Part shown: positions 33,833 through 42,266 of the stretch, piece after piece | Layout: every line of letters begins with the position of its first letter | Numbering within the stretch: the stretch's first letter is position 1 | Source: Sphingobacteriales bacterium | GTDB lineage: Bacteria > Bacteroidota > Bacteroidia > Chitinophagales > UBA2359 | Reading direction: 5' to 3' | NCBI GenBank assembly: GCA_016711285.1 | Contig: JADJTG010000010.1 | Coordinates: forward strand, 186,001-250,000 | Length of the DNA stretch: 64,000 bases | Translations under genes and position numbers: made by a program | The notes under the pieces: model-generated | Databases searched by the model: none | The model's input: the letters and a program-made list of their open reading frames with translations, nothing else | What the model was told of the DNA's origin: nothing

Positions 33833-35257
33833 ATGGCTTATTACGAAGATTACAGCGAAGATTTGGGACAAGAACATACCGATGAATTAGTGGAGTTGTT
33901 TGAGACGATGCAGCGCAGCAATAAAAGTTTTTATTTTGACCAAAGCAGTTATGAACAAATCATAGAACATTATGAAGAACAAGTGCTGTACGATAAAGCA
34001 CTGAAAGCCGCCGAACAAGCCTTATTACAACATCCCTATTCAGCTTTTTTTCTTTCCAAAAAAGCACTTTTTTTATTAGAAACACAAACTGATGTCGCTG
34101 ATGAAGCCTTACAATTATTGGCGCAGGCAAAAATGTACGACCGCACCGAAAGCGAAATCTATTTGTTGGAAGGGGAAGTGTATCTGGAACAAGGAAATAT
34201 GGAGGATGCTTTGGAAAGTATCGCAGCAGGCAGGCAGTATGCCGATGAAGAAAATATCATAGATTTTTATATGCTCGAAGCCGATGTGTATGAAGTACAG
34301 GGCAATTTTCAGAAAGTATTTGAATTGTTGAGTCAGGTATTACATATAGACCCCGAATATGAAGAAGCCTTAGAGCGTATCAGTTTTATTATTGAAGAAG
34401 CCGAAATGTACGAACAAGGCATCGCTTTGCACGAGCAATTATGCGGGGTTTATCCATTTTCAAAATGGGCTTGGCTAAATTTGGGTAAAGCATACGCCGG
34501 TATAGAGCAATACGAAAAATCTTTAGATGCTTTTGGCTATGCTTTGGCAATTGATAAATCTTTTGAACCGGCACTGCGCGAAAGTGGAGATGCACATTAT
34601 GAGTTGGAGCAATACGAACAGGCATTGGATTGTTTTTTACAAGCCCAACAACAAGCTCCCCGTGATGCGGATTTGTTGTGTGCCATAGGTTGGTGTCATT
34701 TTGAAATAAAAAACCTAAGCAAATCTGTTTTTTATTTCAAAAAAGCACTCATTTCCAATGAATCCCACGCCGATGCAAAATACGGTATGGCAATGGTGCA
34801 CAAAGAAAAAGAAGAATGGCAAACGGCTTTGATGTATTGTAAACAAGCTGCTAAATCAGAACCCGATATTGCCGATTACGGGGCTGCCTGTGCCGAAATC
34901 TATTTGCGACTGGGCGATGTAAAACAAAGTATTGCGTATTATGTCAAAACAATGGAACGCCACCCCACCAATACTGAGTTGTGGTTGCAATTAGCATTGT
35001 TATTGTTTAATCTGGAAGATTATGAAGATACTTGGTTTATGATTGAAAAAGCAATGTCGCTGTTTCCGGAGCAAGCCGAATTTTTGTATTTGGCTTTTGC
35101 TGTTAAATATCAAACCCACGAAATTCCCGAATCCTATGCTTTCTTGGAGCAGGCTTTGGAGCGTAACTACAGTTTGCACCCTTATATGTTTCATCTAATG
35201 CCTTCTTTGCAAGAGAATCAACGCATTACACAAATGATAGAAGCCCATCGATTGTAG
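33833..35257 (+). CDS. Tetratricopeptide-repeat protein
   Basis: A 474-residue cytoplasmic protein made almost entirely of TPR units. Clear ones include WLNLGKAYAGIEQYEKSLDAF, ESGDAHYELEQYEQALDCF and AIGWCHFEIKNLSKSVFYF. There is no signal peptide or membrane helix. The N-terminus is very acidic (YYEDYSEDLGQEHTDEL). TPR solenoids are protein-interaction scaffolds and the partner is not evident. It is monocistronic, with its own promoter element and terminator. Confidence 0.9.
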   Translation: MAYYEDYSEDLGQEHTDELVELFETMQRSNKSFYFDQSSYEQIIEHYEEQVLYDKALKAAEQALLQHPYSAFFLSKKALFLLETQTDVADEALQLLAQAKMYDRTESEIYLLEGEVYLEQGNMEDALESIAAGRQYADEENIIDFYMLEADVYEVQGNFQKVFELLSQVLHIDPEYEEALERISFIIEEAEMYEQGIALHEQLCGVYPFSKWAWLNLGKAYAGIEQYEKSLDAFGYALAIDKSFEPALRESGDAHYELEQYEQALDCFLQAQQQAPRDADLLCAIGWCHFEIKNLSKSVFYFKKALISNESHADAKYGMAMVHKEKEEWQTALMYCKQAAKSEPDIADYGAACAEIYLRLGDVKQSIAYYVKTMERHPTNTELWLQLALLLFNLEDYEDTWFMIEKAMSLFPEQAEFLYLAFAVKYQTHEIPESYAFLEQALERNYSLHPYMFHLMPSLQENQRITQMIEAHRL

Positions 35258-35290
35258 TTTTTTTTAAAAAAAACACTTATTATATATAGT

Positions 35291-35338
35291 AGCGGACAAT
35301 AAGCCATCACTTATTGTCCGCTTATTTTTTTATTATAG
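35291..35338 (+). terminator. Intrinsic terminator of the TPR gene
   Basis: Perfect 13-bp hairpin agcggacaataag / cttattgtccgct with a short loop, then a T-rich run. Confidence 0.85.
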
Positions 35339-35630
35339 TTGGATATAACAGCCCAAAAGTCAGCCTTGCTTTTTTTATTTTTTTTTACAATTTCGCACCA
35401 CCGTTCAATCTTTTGTTTTAATTTGGTAGCCTTTTCTATAATTATAGTTGATAATTGTTTTTTTTGATTACAATTTTGAATTGTTCCTGAATACTTATAT
35501 TAAAAAAACACTTTGATTGTTTTTTCTAAAATAGATCAAAATATAATTCAAATCTTTGTTTATATGCTGTAATGTGTGCATTTTTTAATCGGTTTGTAAG
35601 CATTTTTAAAACACAGTAGCACAAATTGTT
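35339..35630. other. AT-rich region upstream of spoT
   Basis: About 290 bp after the TPR terminator with no gene. It must hold the spoT promoter; only imperfect -7 matches are present (for example aatctttg near 35550). Confidence 0.4.
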
Positions 35631-37193
35631 ATGAACAACACCCCTGAAATACCTTTAAGTCAAGAGGAATTAGAAAATTTGGAGATAGAGCGTGAATATA
35701 CGGGCTTAATAGCCGCTGCCAAACCCTATATTCATTTAGAAGATGAGCCTATAATACGCAAAGCCTTCGAAATGGCGCAGGAAGCGCATAAAAATATGCG
35801 GCGCAAAAGTGGCGAGCCTTATATTTTGCACCCTATTGCGGTGGCACGCATTATTGTTTCGGAAATCGGTATGGGCACGGAAGCCATCATTGCCGCGCTG
35901 CTGCACGATGTGGTGGAAGATACCGACCTTACGCTGGAAGATATAGAAAAACATTTTAGCAAAAATATTGCCCGCTTGGTTGACGGACTCACCAAAATAA
36001 AAGGACTTACGCATATTGCCAGCGAAGTAGCCAAACAAGCCGAAAATCTTAAAAAAGTCATATTGACTTTGAATGATGATTATCGGGTGGTGGTTATCAA
36101 AATTGCCGACCGCCTGCACAATATGCGCACCCTCAACTCTATGTCGCAGTTGAAACAAGTGCGCATTGCCTCCGAAACGCTGTATCTGTATGCACCCCTC
36201 GCCCACCGCTTGGGGTTGTATGCCATCAAAACCGAACTCGAAGACTTATCGCTCAAATATACCAATCCCGAAATTTATAAGGATATTGCCCAAAAACTGG
36301 CACAAACCAAACGCGACCGCGACCGCTATATTCAGGATTTTATCACGCCTTTATCCAACAAACTCACCGAACACAAATTGCCGCCTTTCCGCGTTTTTGG
36401 TCGCCCCAAATCTATTCATTCTATATGGAATAAATTGCGCAATAAGGAAGTAGCTTTTGAGGATATTTATGATTTATTCGCCATTCGGATTGTAGTTGAT
36501 GTGCCCGAAGAGATAGAGCGCGACGAATGTTGGAAAGCCTACTCGGTGGTGACGGCTATGTATAAGCCCAATCCCGAACGCACCCGCGACTGGATTACTT
36601 TTCCGCGCACCAACGGCTACATGTCCTTGCATTGTACGGTGATGGGTCCCGAAGGCAGATGGGTAGAAGTGCAAATACGCTCGGAACGAATGGATATGAT
36701 TGCTGAAAAAGGGGTAGCCGCACACTGGAAATATAAAGGTGGCAAGGGCGAAAAAGGATTGGACGAATGGTTGGAGCGCGTGCGCGACTCTTTACAAAAT
36801 ATGGCAAATGCCAATGCGCTGGACTTGATGAACGACTTCAAGCACAATTTATATGAGCGCGAAGTGCATGTGTTTACACCCAAAGGCGACCTCAGAGTGA
36901 TGCAAGCCGGCTCAACCATCATTGATTTTGCTTATGAAATTCATACTCAAATCGGCAATACCTGCATCGGCGGCAAAATCAACGGCAAATTGTATCCTAT
37001 CAGCCAAAAAACTCCAAAACGGCGATCAGGTAGAAATTCTTACTTCCAAAAAACAAAAACCTTCGGAAGACTGGCTCTCTCTTTGCCGTTACTTCACGCG
37101 CCAGACAACGCATACGCTCTTATCTCAAAGAATCTATCCGGCAAGAGGCACAAAACGGCAAAGAAACTTTTGAGCGCAAACTGCGTGCTTTGA
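35631..37193 (+). CDS. spoT: Bifunctional (p)ppGpp synthetase/hydrolase, N-terminal part (frameshifted gene)
   Basis: Rel/SpoT-type stringent response enzyme. In order: HD hydrolase domain with PYILHPIAVARI and LLHDVVEDTD (about residues 64-105); synthetase domain with GRPKSIHSIWNKL, EDIYDLFAIRIVVDV and TNGYMSLHCTVMG (about 255-345); TGS domain starting VHVFTPKGDLRVM near residue 412. Both catalytic domains look intact. True coding holds to about 37005; an extra A in the run at 37006-37011 then breaks the frame, and the last ~60 residues are spurious. The gene continues in two other frames to 37897. Confidence 0.9.
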   Translation: MNNTPEIPLSQEELENLEIEREYTGLIAAAKPYIHLEDEPIIRKAFEMAQEAHKNMRRKSGEPYILHPIAVARIIVSEIGMGTEAIIAALLHDVVEDTDLTLEDIEKHFSKNIARLVDGLTKIKGLTHIASEVAKQAENLKKVILTLNDDYRVVVIKIADRLHNMRTLNSMSQLKQVRIASETLYLYAPLAHRLGLYAIKTELEDLSLKYTNPEIYKDIAQKLAQTKRDRDRYIQDFITPLSNKLTEHKLPPFRVFGRPKSIHSIWNKLRNKEVAFEDIYDLFAIRIVVDVPEEIERDECWKAYSVVTAMYKPNPERTRDWITFPRTNGYMSLHCTVMGPEGRWVEVQIRSERMDMIAEKGVAAHWKYKGGKGEKGLDEWLERVRDSLQNMANANALDLMNDFKHNLYEREVHVFTPKGDLRVMQAGSTIIDFAYEIHTQIGNTCIGGKINGKLYPISQKTPKRRSGRNSYFQKTKTFGRLALSLPLLHAPDNAYALISKNLSGKRHKTAKKLLSANCVL

Positions 37194-37897
37194 AATTGCA
37201 ATATTCGGAGCAATTGGTGAACGAATTGGTAAATTATTTTAAACAGGGCGATTCTCAGACGTTTTTTTATAATATCGCCACCGAGCAATTTGATTTAAAT
37301 GAACTGCGCAATTTGACGTTTATGGGCGGAAGAATCAAATTGCTGAACCCCAACCGCAAAAGCAGCGGCGAGGACGCAACGGGCGAAAGCAACAACTACG
37401 ACGTAGCCAATGCCATCAATAATGATGTAGCCATTAACCGCGAAGTGGATTTGCTCATTTTCGGGGGCTTGGACAAAATAGATTATGCCGCCGCCACTTG
37501 CTGCCAACCGCAAGCCGGCGATGATGTTTTCGGATTTATTACTATCACACAGGGCATTAAAATTCATAAAAACTCCTGCCCCAATGCACCCGACCTGCGC
37601 AAAAAATATCCGTACCGCATCGTTACGGCAAAGTGGCATCAACAAAGCAATGATGTGGCGTTTTTGACGGGCTTGCGCATTACGGGCATCGATGATGTAG
37701 GGCTTATTCAACGCCTCACCAATGTAATATCGGTGGAGTTGAAAAAAAACATGCAATCCATCGCTTTTACTACCAAAGACGGCTTGTTTGAGGGTTCCCT
37801 GACTTTGTATATGAAAGACAGTGCCGACTTAAAGCAGGTTATCAAGCGGCTGCGCGAGGTAGAAGGGGTGCATGAAGTGCGTACTTTTGAGGCATAA
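37190..37897 (+). CDS. spoT: Bifunctional (p)ppGpp synthetase/hydrolase, C-terminal part
   Basis: Remainder of spoT. A frame from 37012 reads LQNGDQVEILTSKKQKPSEDW. An extra C near 37081 then moves the gene to this frame, which is open upstream as FAVTSRARQRIRSYLKESI. The piece has the helical/zinc-finger-like region with AAATCCQPQAGDDVFGFIT (the conserved CC...GD motif of Rel proteins) and a C-terminal ACT domain (ITGIDDVGLIQRLTNVIS). With both bases removed the protein is about 755 residues, of normal length. The first Met here is not a real start. Confidence 0.87.
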   Translation: MKLQYSEQLVNELVNYFKQGDSQTFFYNIATEQFDLNELRNLTFMGGRIKLLNPNRKSSGEDATGESNNYDVANAINNDVAINREVDLLIFGGLDKIDYAAATCCQPQAGDDVFGFITITQGIKIHKNSCPNAPDLRKKYPYRIVTAKWHQQSNDVAFLTGLRITGIDDVGLIQRLTNVISVELKKNMQSIAFTTKDGLFEGSLTLYMKDSADLKQVIKRLREVEGVHEVRTFEA

Positions 37898-38020
37898 CAA
37901 AAAATGAAGAAAATGATAAAAACGTGCGTAATAAAGATGGTTGAGATTTTTTTTTATAAATATTAAGTTTAAATAGCGCAACTTTGCAATCGGTTTTTTG
38001 AGTGCCGATAGATATTTTTC

Positions 38021-38977
38021 ATGAATAAATCGTCGCCTGTGGGCAAAAAAAACGTTGCTGATACACTGAACGCGATTTCCAAAAAATCGGAACAGTTTCA
38101 TCAAACGTACTTTCAGGGGCTGAGTTTTTGGCAAATTGCGCGTTTTTTATTGCGTAAGGCACTGAGCGAACCACTCCAAACGCGCTCGGCAGCTATATCG
38201 TTCAATGTGTTTTTGTCCATTTTTCCGATGATTATCGTTTTTTCGCAACTCATCGCGCTGTTTCCCGTAAAAACCGTTGAAAGCACCCTGTATGGCTTAC
38301 TTCGTCAGGGAATGCCCGACAGTTCGTATCGCTTTTTGATGGATATTGTAAAAAGTATCACCTCCCTCAAAACACGCACCGGCGGCATTGTATCGGTGGG
38401 GTTTTTGATGACGCTCATCTTCGCCTCCAACGGCATCAACGCCCTCATCAGTGCTTTTGCCCGCAAAGATTTTAAACTAAAACGACAAACTTTTATTGTA
38501 CGCCGCTTTACAGCTATCTATATCACTTTGCTGCTGATGTTACTGATGCTCGTCACTATCAGTATTTTGATTTTCGGACAATTATATATCAACAAATTTT
38601 TAAGTGCCATTTATATGATTTCTTCGGTGACTTATCTCATTTTGTCGCTGTTTAAATGGACGATTATATTTTTGCTGGTACTCAATATTGTATCAGTTAT
38701 TTATTATTTAGCTCCTCCTGTCAAGCACAACTGGTCGTATTTTTCGGGCGGCTCTATGCTCACCACTTTGCTCATTATCGTTGCCTCTTACGTTTTTTCT
38801 TATTATATTCAGTTGGTTCAAAGTTTCAATGCTTTGTATGGCTCCTTGGGGGCTATCATCGTGCTGATGCTGTGGATTTATATTAATTGTCTGCTGCTAT
38901 TAGTGGGCTACGAACTCAATGTGGCTTTGGCATTGCGCACGGAGCGTTTGAAGGCAAAAGAAAAAAAACAAACTTAA
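38021..38977 (+). CDS. YihY/BrkB family inner membrane protein
   Basis: A 318-residue polytopic protein with six predicted membrane helices. It contains TRSAAISFNVFLSIFPMIIVF (about residues 54-74) and the late LYGSLGAIIVLMLWIYINCLLLLVG, the core of the YihY/BrkB family (once misnamed ribonuclease BN). The biochemical role of the family is not settled. It begins 123 bp after spoT on the same strand and 102 bp before kup. Confidence 0.9.
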   Translation: MNKSSPVGKKNVADTLNAISKKSEQFHQTYFQGLSFWQIARFLLRKALSEPLQTRSAAISFNVFLSIFPMIIVFSQLIALFPVKTVESTLYGLLRQGMPDSSYRFLMDIVKSITSLKTRTGGIVSVGFLMTLIFASNGINALISAFARKDFKLKRQTFIVRRFTAIYITLLLMLLMLVTISILIFGQLYINKFLSAIYMISSVTYLILSLFKWTIIFLLVLNIVSVIYYLAPPVKHNWSYFSGGSMLTTLLIIVASYVFSYYIQLVQSFNALYGSLGAIIVLMLWIYINCLLLLVGYELNVALALRTERLKAKEKKQT

Positions 38978-39079
38978 TTCTGTTCTTTTTTATGCTGCTT
39001 TCCGTCTAAAATCCGGCTTTTTTCTCTGATAAACTCAATTATTATATTTTACACACAATTTTTTTACTTTTTATTTCAA

Positions 39080-41068
39080 ATGAGCCATCAACATAATTCA
39101 AGTAAAGTAACCTTGGAAACTTTACTCGTTGCATTGGGAATTATTTACGGCGACATTGGCACCAGCCCCCTTTACGCGCTCAAAGCCGTAGTGGGCAACC
39201 GCGAAATATCGGAGATGTTGGTGTATGGCGGCGTATCGGCGATTTTTTGGACTTTGGTTTTTCAAACTACCATCAAATATGTATGGATAACGCTTCAGGC
39301 GGATAATCAGGGCGAAGGCGGTATTTTTTCGCTGTATGCTTTGGTGAAGCGTTTTGGAAAAAAACTCAGCTACATTGCCATGCTGGGAGCTACTACCCTA
39401 CTCGTGGACGGTATCATTACGCCGCCTATTTCGGTGGCTTCGGCGGTAGAGGGTTTGGGTAATGTGCCGGGGTTAGAGCATTTGTTTTTACCCGGCAGTC
39501 AGGCTACCGTGGCGGCGGTGGTACTTATTTTGTCTGTTTTATTTTTTGTTCAACGCTTCGGCACACAAATTATCGGCAAATCTTTTGGTCCGATAATGGC
39601 GGTATGGTTTACGATGATTTGGGTGGTAGGTGCTTCTCAAATAGTGCATCACCCCGATATTATCAAAGCCTTGAATCCGTATTATGCCTACGAGTTGCTG
39701 TTGCACTATCCAAACGGATTTTGGTTGTTGGGTGCGGTATTTTTGTGTACCACCGGAGCCGAAGCCTTGTACTCTGATTTGGGGCATTGCGGTTTGAAAA
39801 ATATCCGTTTGAGTTGGATTTATGTAAAAACAAGCCTGATAATATGCTATTTGGGACAGGCTTCGTGGCTTATGCACCAAGGCGACCCCTTGCTCAAAGG
39901 GCGCAATCCTTTTTTTGAAATGATGCCACACTGGTTCTTGTTGCCCAGTATTATTATTGCTACTTTGGCTGCCATTATTGCTTCGCAGGCACTCATCAGC
40001 GGCAGTTTTACACTGATTAGCGAGGCTATCAACTTAAATTTTTGGCCTCGTGTTGCCGTGCGGCAGCCTTCCAACAGCAAAGGGCAGATTTTTATTCCGA
40101 GTATCAATTTATTGTTGTGGTTGGGCTGTTTGGCAGTGGTGCTGTATTTCCGTTCATCGGAGCACATGGAAGGTGCTTATGGGTTTTTTATCACCCTTAC
40201 GATGCTCATGACGACTGTTTTGCTGGCAGTGTATTTACTGTATATCAAAAAATGGAATAAAATATTGGTTGCCGGATTAATTACTTTGTTTACTATTATA
40301 GAGCTTTCTTTTTTTGTTGCGAATGTCATCAAACTCAAACATAGTTTTCCGCTTTTAATTATCGCATTTGCCTGCTTATCTATTATGTATATTTGGTATA
40401 ATGCACGCAAAATCAACAATCGTTTGGTGAAATTTGTGAATTTTAAAGATTATATCTCCAAATTAGAGGAGTTGAGCCAAGACCTCAGTATCCCGAAATT
40501 TGCCACGCATCTTATTTATCTCACCAAAGCCAATCAGGAAAAGCAAATAGAGGAAAAAATAATGACTTCTATTTTCTCCAAAAACCCCAAGCGCGCCGAT
40601 GTGTATTGGTTCTTTCATATTGACCGCACCAATGAGCCTTATACGCTGGAATATGATATTATGGAGTTGGTAAATGATAAAATTATCAAAATAAACTTGT
40701 ATGTGGGTTTTCGGGTGCAGCCGAAATCGGAGTTGTATTTTAAGCGTATTGTAAAAGATTTGGTAAAAAGAAAGGAACTTGATTTGCATATCAGCCCCGA
40801 TGGTTCTACCAAATACAACCCCGACCCTGATTTTAAATTTGTCATCATTCATCGCTTTTTATCGGTTGAAAATGAGTTTTCGCTGAAAGATGATATTTTG
40901 CTCAACGGTTATTTCTTTCTCAAAAATTTAAGCCAAAGCGATGAAAAGGCTTTCGGCTTGGATAGAAATGATGTAGTAACCGAATATACACCGCTGGTTT
41001 ATACGCCTATGACGATAAAGTCCTTAGTAAGGCGCGAGCGCAAGCAGCTATTCAATGACAACGAGTAA
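39080..41068 (+). CDS. kup: Low-affinity potassium uptake protein Kup
   Basis: KUP/HAK/KT-family K+:H+ symporter (662 aa). The family start is LVALGIIYGDIGTSPLYALKA (about residues 16-36), followed by QADNQGEGGIFSLYALVKR and DGIITPPISVASAVEG. Twelve membrane helices are expected, ending near residue 450, with a cytosolic C-terminal domain after that. Normal length. The following GT4 gene overlaps its 3' end by 14 bp, so the two are translated from one message. Confidence 0.96.
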   Translation: MSHQHNSSKVTLETLLVALGIIYGDIGTSPLYALKAVVGNREISEMLVYGGVSAIFWTLVFQTTIKYVWITLQADNQGEGGIFSLYALVKRFGKKLSYIAMLGATTLLVDGIITPPISVASAVEGLGNVPGLEHLFLPGSQATVAAVVLILSVLFFVQRFGTQIIGKSFGPIMAVWFTMIWVVGASQIVHHPDIIKALNPYYAYELLLHYPNGFWLLGAVFLCTTGAEALYSDLGHCGLKNIRLSWIYVKTSLIICYLGQASWLMHQGDPLLKGRNPFFEMMPHWFLLPSIIIATLAAIIASQALISGSFTLISEAINLNFWPRVAVRQPSNSKGQIFIPSINLLLWLGCLAVVLYFRSSEHMEGAYGFFITLTMLMTTVLLAVYLLYIKKWNKILVAGLITLFTIIELSFFVANVIKLKHSFPLLIIAFACLSIMYIWYNARKINNRLVKFVNFKDYISKLEELSQDLSIPKFATHLIYLTKANQEKQIEEKIMTSIFSKNPKRADVYWFFHIDRTNEPYTLEYDIMELVNDKIIKINLYVGFRVQPKSELYFKRIVKDLVKRKELDLHISPDGSTKYNPDPDFKFVIIHRFLSVENEFSLKDDILLNGYFFLKNLSQSDEKAFGLDRNDVVTEYTPLVYTPMTIKSLVRRERKQLFNDNE

Positions 41069-42179
41069 GCAAAAAACGCGTATCGCCTTAGCGGTGGTCA
41101 ATGATTTGCACTACGACCAACGTATGCAAAGGATATGCCACACTTTGGCGGGTGCTGGCTACGAAGTAACCCTCATCGGCAGAATGTTGCCCACCTCGCA
41201 GCCTTTGCCCGCCAAGGGGTCGTTTCACACGTTGCGCTTCCGCTATCCTGTGCAAAAAGGAAAATTGTTTTATATATTGCACAATCTGGCTTTGCTGTGG
41301 CATTATCTGTGGCATCGCTACGATATTTATGTCGCCAACGACTTGGATACCGCTCCGGCGGCGATAGTGGCAGCACGCCTCAAAGGGGCAAAGTTGGTGT
41401 ATGATGCGCACGAGTATTTTCCGCAACTGCCCGAAGTGGTGAGCCGCCCTGTGGTGCGCCGTATCTGGACACTCGTGGAGCAGTGGCTCGTGCCGCGTGC
41501 CGATGCTTGCTATACCGTGAGCCACGCTTACAGCGATATTTTTAAACAGAAATACCAAAAGCATTTTGATATTATCCGCAATGCTACGGTGCTGGAAGAC
41601 AAACACTTTCCCCAAAAGCCCCACGAGCCGCCTTATATTTTGTATCAGGGGGCAGTGAATGTGGGCAGAGGTGTAGAAGAAATGATAGCGGCTATGCAAT
41701 ATGTACGCCACCCCCTGCAATTGTGGATTTGCGGGCGCGGCGATGTGTTGGAAACCTGCCAAATGCTGGCGAAAGAAAAAGGAGTAGCCGAGCGCGTGGT
41801 TTTTAAAGGTTGGGTGGAGCCTGCTTTGCTCAAAAACATTACTTTACACGCTACTTTGGGTTTTACTTTTTTTACAAAAGACGGCGAAAGTTATTATTAT
41901 TCCCTCGCCAACCGCTTTTTTGATTATTTCCACAATGGCATACCTCAATTGTGTGTTGATTTTCCCGAATATGCCCGCATCAATGCCGAGTACGGTATGG
42001 CGATACTGACGGATAATTTAGAGCCGCAGCATTTGGCAAAATTAATAGATGATTTGTTGGGTAATCCTTTGTTGTACGGACAGTTACAACAAAATTGTCT
42101 TGCAGCCCGCTTGCATCTGAACTGGCAACAAGAAGCCGAAAAACTGTTGCAGATATACGCCCGCCTTGCTCCCAAATAA
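41055..42179 (+). CDS. GT4-like (GT-B) glycosyltransferase
   Basis: A 374-residue GT-B-fold enzyme. The N-terminal domain shows VVNDLHYDQRMQRICHTLAGAGYEV and VANDLDTAPAAIVAARLKGAK, with DAHEYFPQLPEV. The C-terminal nucleotide-sugar domain shows YQGAVNVGRGVEEMIAAM, LWICGRGD and VVFKGWVEP. No signal peptide; it is likely membrane-associated on the cytoplasmic side. It overlaps kup by 14 bp and ends at a strong terminator. Donor and acceptor are unknown. Confidence 0.88.
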   Translation: MTTSKQKTRIALAVVNDLHYDQRMQRICHTLAGAGYEVTLIGRMLPTSQPLPAKGSFHTLRFRYPVQKGKLFYILHNLALLWHYLWHRYDIYVANDLDTAPAAIVAARLKGAKLVYDAHEYFPQLPEVVSRPVVRRIWTLVEQWLVPRADACYTVSHAYSDIFKQKYQKHFDIIRNATVLEDKHFPQKPHEPPYILYQGAVNVGRGVEEMIAAMQYVRHPLQLWICGRGDVLETCQMLAKEKGVAERVVFKGWVEPALLKNITLHATLGFTFFTKDGESYYYSLANRFFDYFHNGIPQLCVDFPEYARINAEYGMAILTDNLEPQHLAKLIDDLLGNPLLYGQLQQNCLAARLHLNWQQEAEKLLQIYARLAPK

Positions 42180-42180
42180 C

Positions 42181-42217
42181 AAAAACGACCGACACCTGCG
42201 AGGTGTCGGTCGTTTTT
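42181..42217. terminator. Strong bidirectional intrinsic terminator
   Basis: Hairpin aaaaacgaccgacacct / aggtgtcggtcgttttt with a three-base loop: arms of 17 bp, A run on one side and T run on the other. It is shared by the convergent GT4 and T9SS cargo genes. Confidence 0.92.
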
Positions 42218-42230
42218 GCAACTGAGATTC

Positions 42231-42245
42231 AACTTTGCCAAAGTT
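42231..42245. repeat. Palindromic repeat AACTTTGCCAAAGTT
   Basis: A 15-nt palindrome (AACTTTG-C-CAAAGTT) between the terminator and the end of the T9SS cargo gene. With its TTC prefix it shares 17 of 18 bases with the left half of the palindrome at 43933-43964, on the other side of that gene. Confidence 0.6.
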
Positions 42246-42266
42246 AAACAAATTGTTTATCGCTGC

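Noticed and set aside
41088..41762. Long minus-strand frame opposite the GT4 gene
   Set aside because: Antisense to a gene with clear GT-B motifs; His/Arg/Gln-rich translation without domains.
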